NCBI GenBank assembly: GCA_015832175.1
Contig: WJXW01000001.1
Coordinates: 1,798,001-1,862,000, forward strand
Direction: 5' to 3'
Origin: Paraphaeosphaeria minitans
Lineage: Eukaryota; Ascomycota; Dothideomycetes; Pleosporales; Didymosphaeriaceae
DNA: 64,000 bases
Below, piece after piece: positions 55,611-64,000 of this stretch (its first letter is position 1; the number at the start of each line of letters is the position of its first letter). Below the pieces are notes generated by a model. The model did no database searches, had not been told where the DNA came from, and saw only the letters and a program-made list of their open reading frames with translations. The translations under genes were made by a program, and so were the position numbers.

Positions 55611-56193
55611 GATTTCTGCTGATTCGGTCTCAAAATAGCACGACGGCAGTGCCATGTAAGTTACGCGAAAGTAGCAGTGGGTCTGATACACAGTTCCCTC
55701 AGAGGGCGGCATCCTGACGGCTAGGAGCACCTCTTATCCCGCGTCCTTCGCGGTGAGAATTTGCACTGTGGGTGGTGAGAGACGGATCAACCAAAATGTT
55801 CACAAAACTCGTTGTCCCGCGGAAATGAGAGCAAACGGAGAGCGGGGCAGTGAGAGGCCACATTTTCGCGTCGCGTTCACTGCTAACGCGTACCTTCCGT
55901 TTCTGTCATCAGAGCGCCAATTTCTGAGAGCACCGTTTGCATTCATTGCATCTGGGTGAGAAAACGAAAAGTTCGGTGGTGCGGGCGATCGGGAGGGAAG
56001 AAAGGAGGAAGGTTCGTGATCCATGGCTTGCCATCGCAGTGCGCTCTATCAACTCTTCCACGCCTACTAGAAACTGATCCTGGAGTACACATGTGTAGGC
56101 TTTCAATATATGATCTATTATACGATACAAGCATAAATCCCTCATAACAACAACACTCTCACTCAGGTCGATGCTGACATGTTCATACTCCAA
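55611..56193. promoter_or_regulatory. F-box gene promoter and 3' flank of the dehydrogenase gene
   Basis: About 580 nt. The frame upstream of the chosen F-box ATG stays open to about 55730, so a longer N-terminus cannot be excluded. No other gene seen. Confidence 0.45.
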
Positions 56194-57866
56194 TCAAACC
56201 ATCGCCGCGAAGACCGCTGCCCAAACAACACCAAACAGTCCCGCAGCCACTCCGTTGACGCTCGCTACACCTGGACTGCTCGTCTCCGCCGTCGCATTCC
56301 CCGTTGCACTAGGCGGTAGCCCGCTGCTAGGACTCGCATCCTCTGCACTCCCGCCATCCTCCCTCGTAACAACCCAAATCTCGCCCGTCGCATCGCTGCT
56401 CATGAATAAGCGGCCTTCAGCGTCCCACGCCAGGCCGACAGGCCGGACGCACTCGTCTGGGCACTTGGAGAGGTCCGGGTTGGAGAAGATGTCGACGGTG
56501 GAAGAGTTGCTGGTGGCGTTTGCGAGGGGGGAGCCGGCGCCATCAAAGGCGATGTAGGAAAGTTTGTAGCCGATGGGATCGTCGCGATTCCTGGGGTGTG
56601 TTAGTCTTGATGCAAGTTTGGGTACAAAGATTACGTGCGGACATACCATGATCCGTGGAACGTGACCCAGGCAGCCGTGCCGTTCGGGTTGAACTTGATA
56701 TCAAGAGGCGCCTGGTGAGCCTGGAACGTGAGGCGAGGCGGGATTCTGTCCTCCCTGCAGAAGGTGTCGTTGAGTGTGGAATTCTGCTCGCCGATGGCGA
56801 TCTGCGTTCCGATCTGGACGCCCTCATTATCGGGGATCTCGTCGACGTTCCACGCGGCAAAACACGTCGGGTAGCCGTAGTTTCCGCCCTGCTCGTCGGC
56901 CTGCGTGCCGTTGAGGTAGCCGTGGAAGTTCATCTCTTCTCCAGGGTTGTTCTGGTGGATGCTGTCGCCAGATCGCTCGAAGTTGTCTACGCTGTTTTCG
57001 ACAGAGTATATTGCGCCTGTCATGGGCTCTTCTGCCACGCCGACAGAGTTGCGAAGACCCCAGCCCAGGATTAGACCGTCATCGGGGAAGCTGTATGTCG
57101 ATGAATCGGTGAGATTGGTGAGATTGAAGGCTTTGATAGTAGACACGCCCGTGCTCTTGTCCTGGGTGGTGTAATCGATGTTGTCTAGACTACCGCGACT
57201 GACAAGAATCATTCCAGGTACTTTGCGGGACAGGAGAAGCGTCCGGCTTGGGTGTCCTGCAGTAGACCCAAAATCTCCAATGATTACTCGCGGACCAGAC
57301 GTGTTGCGACCCTGACTCGCATCGTAGTCCCATGCATAGACCGCGCGACTCGAGGAAGCGTAAAGTGTCCTACCATCTTCCGAGAGCTCGAGTCCGTGAT
57401 TCAACTAGATAAACATGTCAGACCCATCCGATCTCAAAAAAGCATACCAATATCTCCAACATTGGATGTTCATCCTAGCCATCACCGTCCTTCCTCCCCA
57501 GTCCGACATTGTGAAAAGGAGTAGATGAATACCAAAACTCACCGACTCGTCCTCAATGATTAGCTCCCTATCCCCCTTCCCCCTCGCACACCCTTGCCCC
57601 TCGAACGAAATCCTCGAAATCCCTTTATCCCCCTCAACCACCAACAAGCCTCCCTCACTATCAAAAACGATGCCCCTCGGCCCATCGAGTCCATTAGTCA
57701 CAACCTCAGCACGCCACCCGCTCGCAACACTGGGCGCAGCGTTCTTTGGCTCGATGGTGCTCGCGCAAGCCGACGCGCTAGCTGTCGAGCTGCTCTGTCC
57801 GCGAACGACAGTAGCAGACAACGCAACAAATGCGAGGGCTAGGATCCGGGATGGAGCTGGGGCCAT
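56194..57866 (-). CDS. secreted, GPI-anchored PQQ-type sugar dehydrogenase (sorbosone dehydrogenase-like, AA12)
   Basis: Exons 57866..57543, 57404..56647 and 56590..56194 give 492 residues. The protein starts with a signal peptide (ILALAFVALSATVVRG), then a beta-propeller of the soluble quinoprotein glucose/sorbosone dehydrogenase type: GLDGPRGIVFDSEGGLLVVE, NHGLELSEDGRTLYASS, GWGLRNSVGVAEE, GGNYGYPTCFAAW, FQAHQAPLDIKF, RPVGLAWDAEGRLFMSSDATGEIW. These blade motifs match fungal AA12 enzymes, which oxidise sugars such as L-fucose or 2-keto-glucose with PQQ and pass electrons to partner oxidases. The C-terminus is Ser/Gly-rich and ends in a hydrophobic stretch (GVAAGLFGVVWAAVFAAMV), a GPI-anchor signal, so it likely sits on the plasma membrane or wall. 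Several NxT/S sites are present. The first intron is 138 nt. The true substrate is not visible from sequence. Confidence 0.87.
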
Positions 57867-60020
57867 GGTGATTTGAATTATCGAAGGGTGGGCGGCCGGG
57901 GAGAAGCTTGGCGAATGGGTGGACGCGGAGGCGAGGCTGGGGGATCTGACGCGGGGATGGGGAACGCAACCCGTCCTAATCTATGTTATGCAGGTACGCC
58001 TCGTTGCGAGCAATCCCTGGTCTGAAGGGTCGGGCGGAAGGTCGTCTCGTCAAGCCAGCAGATAAACGAAGTGTGCTGCGTAGTGCAGTGCGGTGCAGTG
58101 TACGACAGACGTCGATGCAGGATGAGGATGGGATACCTAGGTAGGTACGCAGAGGAAGGACGACAACACAGCCTCCTTCCCCCGCAGCGCCTCAGCTTCC
58201 TCTTTGATCCGACTCCTTGGCTCCTCGTCATAAGTCACAGCAGGGCGTCACAATATGCGTGGTACCCCCGCGTATGACAATGCTGCGCGTATCCAGCAGT
58301 GTACGTCCCATACGGCAGCACGTTTCATCCGAGCCAAAGAGCACCGGTCACTGCCCCAGCATGAGGTCTTTCTCCGCTCCCGTGACTTACCATGCAATTC
58401 CTTTTGTCAGCGGATCTGCAATCTACAGATCATTTAATCATCGGATCGCCTTCAGGTAGGTAGACTACGTGTGTGGGCGTTAGCGATGCAGTAGCTCGTG
58501 CATATACATGCAATGCAAGACAGCAACCTCATACCTAGGTACCTAGTTGTTCGGCATACCAGGAGCCCCAGTTCCCTCGCCACAGACGCTACAGGGAGTC
58601 TTTATCCCCGCCCATCTGCCTGAGTGTTCGGTGAGATACCGCATACCTATCCGCCGCGCTCGGCGTCTTGGTGCTTACCCTACATACATACCCACGTTCT
58701 GTGGTAGCGAGGTGGGCTTGCGGCGCCCGTGGCCGGGTTGCTAATGAGGTACCTACACTCCGTTGAAACCCGTGGACGCGACACCACGACTTGAACCCGG
58801 GCGCGCCGGAATGTCTTCCGTTGCTGAGACGCTTGACGGCGGGAGCCTCCACTGCCCTGCAGTAGCCACGCCCAGGTCTGAAGCAGGCGTGAGAGTCGAG
58901 TCGAGTCGAATCGTCTAGGTACATAGGTACCTACAACAGTGCTAGACTAGGTATCGCTATCGCGGCCCAGTCGATGTAGCCAGGTAGATCTATTCATCCG
59001 TCTTCGGATCTGCACCGCACCGCACCGCTGAACTTTGTTGCTCGATTCCAGGTCACGGCAAAACCCTCCATTTTCGCCGCTTCGCGCAGGGCACGTCCCG
59101 GAGGAGCGAGACGAGGGTCCCGGGAACATGCCGTGTTCGCAGTGCTCGAACCGGAGTGTATACCCGCCATAGCATGTTCCGCTATCGACCAGGAGCGGAG
59201 ACGGCTCGGGGCACATTTCCACCATCACATTGGATTATACGGCACATAGGACAGCGTCGGGAGGGCGCATGGGCCGTAAGACATATTCGTGTTATTATTC
59301 TCATCTGGGTCATCTCATCTCATTTCATCTCATCTCATTTCATCTCATCTCATCTCGTCTCATTTCATGCCATGCGAGGCGTCGGGCTGCTTGCTGGACG
59401 TGAAGGCATCCATCCCGAAGCAAGCGCACAAGCAAGCAACAGCATCTGGCCGTCTCAAGCGTCATCTCTCGGGTCGTTTTGTTTGGTCCTAGAAACCCCG
59501 TTCCTTTTGTACATGCCTAACAAAGTACCTCGACCACCGCGGTCTGTCCTAGGGACCAGACTCTGGCTAACGCCTTTGTGCTCCTGGATAAACAAGACGA
59601 ATTCAGCCGGTTGCATCTACCATCCAACGTCGACACGTTCCGTATGAAGCGTGCAAGAGACATCCCCGCCTTCTCCCTTACCCCTCTATTCTTCCACACT
59701 TGTACAATGAGACCGTGCCTCACGTGTATTACGTACCCCAAGAGTTACTGCCTCGCATCCGAGCTGTGTGCGTGTGATGGGAAAATGCCGCTGCAAATGC
59801 GATAAAGCTGGCTCACAGAAGAACCAATAGCAGCTAAAAAAAATACAGTAATTGTGAAGCCAACCTCGGTGTTGACTTGGCTGCTCGAACGCTATCCAGG
59901 ACTAAGGAGAAAGGACCACAAGTGGAAAGCGAAATCTTTTGATGCCAAAGGAAATATCGTGTTTCAAGCGAGACCAGCACGCTCAAGCGCTGTCATATCC
60001 TCTCGTCGTAGCTATTGGAA
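57867..60020. other. 2.1-kb intergenic region
   Basis: No supported gene. It holds the dehydrogenase promoter, TAGGTA runs (58137, 58455, 58535, 58910), a CATCT-type repeat (59312) and the 3' flank of the large disordered-protein gene. A tRNA B-box-like GGTTCAAGTC on the minus strand near 58790 has no matching full cloverleaf. Confidence 0.5.
59312..59370. repeat. TCATC/TCATT pentanucleotide repeat
   Basis: About ten copies of CATCT/CATTT in a 60-nt run. Confidence 0.93.
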
Positions 60021-63000
60021 CTACATGACCGTCATTAGTTTCATTTGCGTAGATAGTTCATTTTCTGCAAGGTATTCCCTGCTGAACGGGGCCGCAGCCT
60101 CTTTACTCGGGCTCGCACTGGGACTCGAATAGAGTCCTTCTGCTTCCCGCACTGTCTGTTTGACCCTGTGGGTTAGGCCATTGACGTGCGGGACAATGCG
60201 TCGAAGAGTGGCGGTGTCGAATGGCACTTTCTTCGTGGGCGGCGTGGGCTGTATATCGGCAAGAGACTCGTAGGTGCTCCTCCTCTTTTGCAGCGCTTCT
60301 ATGATGGAGCGAGCCTTTGCCTCGGAATCCCTCCTAGGCCGTCCAATGTGTTGGATCACATCCGCGGGTGGAGCAGGTGATTCGTACCTGGACTTGGGAG
60401 GTGCAGGCGACGATTGCGGTCCGAATATTTGATGATTTGGTGGAAGGATGGTCTTTCTCCTTGAGTTGTTGTTAGATGGAGACTTGGATGGCGTGTTGAT
60501 TTTGCCAAGCGCGTTGTTCGCTAACCCCGACCTGCGCTTCTCTGCACCATTGGGGACAGGATTAGAGCGTGACACGTCATCAAAAGCAACCTCGTCGAAA
60601 CCGGGTGATGATGGTGGAGATAAGCGAGGGACGCCCTCGTGCTCGGCTTCCTGGTCCGCAAGGTCGATCATGGCGTTCACCTCTTCCCACATCGTGGCAT
60701 GTGGGCCGTCCAGGATGCTCAAGAAGGCGGCTCGAACTCTTTGCTCCTTGAGCTCTTCGATCAGAAGGCCCCACTCTCGTAGAAGGCCGATGTTTGCGAG
60801 AACGTTGTTCTGCTGCTCTTGAATGTGAGTAGGGACCACCATGACCATGCCACTGTCAACCCTTTGGGACTGCACTGTTCCTGGAGCACTTGTCTCTTCG
60901 GCAAGATCAGCGAAATCAAAGTCATCATTCCAGTCTTCGGTGACCCCTTTGCTTCCTACCCCCCAGGTACCGAATTTATTGGTGACAACTGTGCTACGTT
61001 TACCTGTAGCATCCGGGGCGACAGGCACACTTTGGCTGCGAACGTGCAACCCGCTAGGCGCTCTTCGACCAACAACTCGGCCGCCCCTGCGATCTGCGTC
61101 CTTTTTCCCATGTACTGTGCTCGGACGTGGTGGTGTACAATTGCCCGAGCTTTTATCGGCGGGTTGCTGCTCTGACCAATCGAATATGCTGCTGCGAGCC
61201 TCTCTATCGCCATGATCAAAGTTGAGATGTTGCGGCGTCGCAATTTTCGAACTAGATTTTGAAGCGAACAGCTGCCGTGTCGGGCGCCCAAGCGAAACGG
61301 GAGACGGTACGAGCACGCCGGGCAGGCGTGGAGGTAAATCACCCCACGAGTCTTCGTCATCGTCGTCGATTGACCATGCACTGCTGCTGCCATCATCTTC
61401 GACTCTTGAATCCCATTCGAGTGTTCCCAGGTTGAGAGGTTTCGGCATATCCGGAGTGGAGGAGGGTATCAGGTTGGGGAATAAAGGTGCAGCGCTGCCT
61501 CGCGAAAAGGTGGGTGAATCGTGAACGGGCCGGTCGGGGTCGGTGATGCGAACCGTCGTTGCGACACTCTCCTCTTCCTCGGCTATGCTTTGGTGCCCGG
61601 GAGCAGCATCGAGCGTCTGCTCCCGGAACGTTCCTTGGGGGAGGAGATCGCGCAGCGCTGTAACTTTGACCTTGGCTGGGGGGGACTCGTCAAATATAGT
61701 TTCTATGCGCGGACCACGAGCGCCCGATGTACTTCTGGCACCGCCCGTGCGCAGCGAATCGAACACGGTTTCACTTTGGAGGTCTGCGTCGTCTTCGTCC
61801 CCTGTCCCTGCGGCACGGGCATCGTTATCTGAGCCTACTAATGTCGAGGCCTGTTCGGAAGGAGCCATGGAATTTCGGGATGGGCGCGCACCCGTCTGCG
61901 CCACTGTTGGTGATGGCGGCGGCTGATTGGTAGCGGCTGCGGCCGAGCGTTTGGTCTCAGCCGTGCGCGTTGACTCCAGGGTAGGATCTGGCCTTGCTGC
62001 GTTATGGGGTTGTTCAGGTAGTGTTGACGCGAGCGAGGCTGGAAGAGTCCGCTGTCGTGATGTTCCAAGGTGGGGCCCCGAGGAGGTCGATATCTCGCGT
62101 CGAGCAAGCGCGGAGTCGGCCACCCGCGCGGAGACAGCTCCGGATTCGCCATGTGCAGTACTGCTTCGATGTTTGTCCATGGCAGAGAGGGGGTCAGAGC
62201 TCGCCCTCCTTTGACTAAGCTTTCGCACCAGTTTTGCTCCAGGAAGGCCGGTAGTCCGTGGCCTGGAGCCGGGATTGAGCAGGCTGCTGATGGAGAAGGA
62301 ACGCCGAGCACGCGTCGCGCCCTCGGCCTTGTTTTCATACGAGCGGTCGTGTTTGGGGTCAGTCGCTGGTTGGGGTAGATCGGTATGCGATGGCGGAACG
62401 AGAGTGGGACTGAGCGGGGTGCCAGGTCTGCTCACGAAGTAAATGCTCTCGCTCTCGTCTTCGCTTTCCGACTCTTCGACCACGTCTGCAGCCGCACCTG
62501 CCGAAACGGAGCGAGCCAATAGCAGCGTCGGCCTGTGCATCTTGTCGTCTGGAATTATCCTCTTGATAGTCTTTGCGTTTGACGATAAAGCTGCCGTGCG
62601 CTTTGACAGCGCCTTCTCTTTTGATATTCTGGCCGTGAAGAAGTTGGTGTACTCGACCTCGCTTTCGGTGCTCGGCTGCAGCGGCTGCTCGTCCAGCGAT
62701 GGATGCTCGGCGGTCATCTCCAGCAGGGCTGTCCGGTGCTGCAGCGTGGCAGAGCGCTGGTGACTGGTGGCTGGGCGGCGGAACGACGGCAGACGCGTGT
62801 TTGTGTTGTGCGTGGGCTTTTCGTGAGGATCGCGGACGGACGACGAGCGTTTGACAAGCTTGTTGGGCGGTAGCGGAGCGGGAGGTCGCTCGCCTGGGAT
62901 CATGGGTGCAGTGGAGCCGTCATGCGAGAAAGCCATAGATCCGTTGGAGACAGATACAGAGGGCGAGAGCGGGCCGGGGCTGGTGTCTCGGCTCGAGGGC

Positions 63001-63437
63001 TGTGAGTTGGATAAGGTGGAGAGGCGCTTGATCCAGGATGCTCTCCGCGACTGCGGTCGGCCGGCGGGATTCAGCTCGTTTATGTTCAGTTCACTCGAAG
63101 GCGTGTAACCGCTGCCGATGGGGCCCTGCAGAGGCTGCGAAGCCGGGTCGCCGACCGTCCGTCTCCTCAGAGGCCGCTGGCGCTCATGGCCGGTGAAGCT
63201 GGCTGCTGTCGTCGAGGGAGCACGGGAGGTGCTGGGTCGAGGGTGGTGCGCGGGGGGCGGTGGGGCGGCGGCGGCGGCGGTGGTGGTTTGCACAGCAGCT
63301 TGTATCGACGGGCGGCCCAGCTCCTCGTTTTGTGCTGGAGTGGCTTTCCTCTTCCTCGACGGGTACGGGGGCTCTGCTTCGCGACCGAATCCCAGCCCGA
63401 GCGCAGAGGCACCAAGCAGAGTTGCAGTGGCAGCAAG
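60021..63437 (-). CDS. large disordered protein, function unknown (first exon unresolved)
   Basis: One exon of 1,139 codons follows a TACAG acceptor (exon start 63437) and ends at the stop codon at 60021. It begins LAATATLLGASALGLGFG; there is no ATG there, so a short first exon is needed. Candidates are ATG 63494 (six codons, but only a 39-nt intron) or ATG 63679 with donor GTAAAT (224-nt intron). Most of the protein is Ser/Pro/Arg-rich. The likely conserved part is in the last 400 residues: ETIFDESPPAKVKVTALRDLLP, TNKFGTWGVGSKG, EDWNDDFDFADL, then a helical segment NNVLANIGLLREWGLLIEELK and HATMWEEVNAMIDLADQEAE, and a C-terminal helix with LRRIVPHVNGLTHRVKQTVREAEGLY. The WNDDFDF-type motif recalls Byr4/Bfa1 (GAP subunit of the mitotic exit/septation network), but I cannot support that name. 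Confidence 0.65.
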   Translation of the reverse strand, partial: LAATATLLGASALGLGFGREAEPPYPSRKRKATPAQNEELGRPSIQAAVQTTTAAAAAPPPPAHHPRPSTSRAPSTTAASFTGHERQRPLRRRTVGDPASQPLQGPIGSGYTPSSELNINELNPAGRPQSRRASWIKRLSTLSNSQPSSRDTSPGPLSPSVSVSNGSMAFSHDGSTAPMIPGERPPAPLPPNKLVKRSSSVRDPHEKPTHNTNTRLPSFRRPATSHQRSATLQHRTALLEMTAEHPSLDEQPLQPSTESEVEYTNFFTARISKEKALSKRTAALSSNAKTIKRIIPDDKMHRPTLLLARSVSAGAAADVVEESESEDESESIYFVSRPGTPLSPTLVPPSHTDLPQPATDPKHDRSYENKAEGATRARRSFSISSLLNPGSRPRTTGLPGAKLVRKLSQRRASSDPLSAMDKHRSSTAHGESGAVSARVADSALARREISTSSGPHLGTSRQRTLPASLASTLPEQPHNAARPDPTLESTRTAETKRSAAAATNQPPPSPTVAQTGARPSRNSMAPSEQASTLVGSDNDARAAGTGDEDDADLQSETVFDSLRTGGARSTSGARGPRIETIFDESPPAKVKVTALRDLLPQGTFREQTLDAAPGHQSIAEEEESVATTVRITDPDRPVHDSPTFSRGSAAPLFPNLIPSSTPDMPKPLNLGTLEWDSRVEDDGSSSAWSIDDDDEDSWGDLPPRLPGVLVPSPVSLGRPTRQLFASKSSSKIATPQHLNFDHGDREARSSIFDWSEQQPADKSSGNCTPPRPSTVHGKKDADRRGGRVVGRRAPSGLHVRSQSVPVAPDATGKRSTVVTNKFGTWGVGSKGVTEDWNDDFDFADLAEETSAPGTVQSQRVDSGMVMVVPTHIQEQQNNVLANIGLLREWGLLIEELKEQRVRAAFLSILDGPHATMWEEVNAMIDLADQEAEHEGVPRLSPPSSPGFDEVAFDDVSRSNPVPNGAEKRRSGLANNALGKINTPSKSPSNNNSRRKTILPPNHQIFGPQSSPAPPKSRYESPAPPADVIQHIGRPRRDSEAKARSIIEALQKRRSTYESLADIQPTPPTKKVPFDTATLRRIVPHVNGLTHRVKQTVREAEGLYSSPSASPSKEAAAPFSREYLAENELSTQMKLMTVM

Positions 63438-64000
63438 CTGTATCACGGCAATGCGTCAGCAAAACACTTGTGCGACTTGGGGCAGAGCGCTCATGTACGG
63501 GTTGGGCACGCTGCGGCCGCTCTCGGGGGAGCAGCGCGGTAAGGCGTCGAGTCGCAAAAAAGGATGCAAGGGATAGGAGGCAGCTTGGGCAGGGTGGCAG
63601 AGCCGCAGGAGAGTGGTGGGCAAGGGCAGGGAGGAGAGGAGAGGTGAGGTCTAGTATTTACCGTGGGAACCGTTTTCATCCTCGTTCCTTACTGCCTGGG
63701 TCGCCAGACGGGCTCACTCGAAGGCGATGCTGCTACTCGTGAGGGCGCCGGGAGCATGCTGGCAGTCGGTGTACCTTGGTACGCTCGCTGCAGGCGTTGG
63801 GACGGTGGGAAGGCCTACTACGGTTTTGCTCACAACGAACACAGCATCTCGGAGCAAGGAGAAGGAGGGGAGGCAGCCTACGGGCTGGGCGAAGTGGAGC
63901 ACTGAAGCTTCGAGGGAGCGCGGAGGCAAGAAGAAGTCCGGTACATCTGCTTGCTTCAGGGATCCTTGAACAGGACGCGCCGCTAGGTTTAGCGAGATGT
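63438..64000. other. 5' region of the large disordered-protein gene, no other gene seen
   Basis: Should contain the first exon and promoter of the gene to the left. Overlapping short frames on both strands have no recognisable content. Confidence 0.4.

Noticed and set aside
58740..58860. possible minus-strand tRNA gene (GGTTCAAGTC B-box-like sequence)
   Set aside because: No A box at the right distance and no acceptor stem that pairs; at most a degraded fragment.

Overview
The window looks like nuclear DNA of a filamentous ascomycete (Pezizomycotina; a dothideomycete is my guess, not shown). The genes are broken by introns of about 48-60 nt with GT..AG borders and CTAAC/CTGAC branch sites, intergenic DNA is rich in TAGG/CCTA microsatellites, and several proteins are of fungal type (SSK2-like MAPKKK, Sld3, Tsc10, fungal AA12-like dehydrogenase). 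There are no bacterial features, mobile element genes, rRNA or CRISPR. All exon borders were placed by hand from splice motifs and reading frame.

Layout. 0.7-10.2 kb, minus strand: the 3' exon of a single-pass membrane protein, histidyl-tRNA synthetase with two in-frame starts, and an SSK2/SskB-type stress MAPKKK. 10.2-13.8 kb: no gene seen. 13.8-15.8 kb, plus: ammonium permease with seven exons. 17.8-18.9 kb, plus: a luciferase-domain (DUF5519-like) membrane protein. 19.1-22.4 kb, minus: EMC5 and the SSU-processome protein Utp3/Sas10, the latter sharing a 353-nt divergent promoter with TSC10 (3-ketodihydrosphingosine reductase, plus). 24.2-25.4 kb, minus: mitochondrial oxodicarboxylate carrier with an 11-nt microexon, divergent from DNA2. 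25.9-35.5 kb, plus: DNA2, a 101-residue protein ending in a CaaX box, and SLD3. 36.7-39.2 kb, plus: a disordered/coiled-coil protein. 41.3-49.0 kb, plus: a very large (about 2,477 residues) low-complexity protein with some 26 Trp-Gly dipeptides in Lys-rich repeats and a long charged helix. 49-50.1 kb: simple repeats. 50.4-53.5 kb: a gene-free, diverged tandem array with a period near 215-240 bp. 53.9-63.5 kb, minus: an F-box protein, a secreted and probably GPI-anchored PQQ-type sugar dehydrogenase, and a large disordered protein.

Connections. DNA2 and SLD3 are both replication factors, lie close together, and each has an ACGCGT (MCB) hexamer shortly upstream, as expected for G1/S control. 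The HisRS gene has a perfect TGACTCA (Gcn4/CpcA) site just upstream of its longer start. Otherwise neighbouring genes show no common pathway, as is usual in fungi.

The best candidates for something undescribed are the WG-repeat giant protein, the CaaX mini-protein, and the 50.4-53.5 kb array, whose units carry a TATAAAA-like box, a 3' splice-like pyrimidine tract, CTGAAAG and a TTTCGCTGC core.
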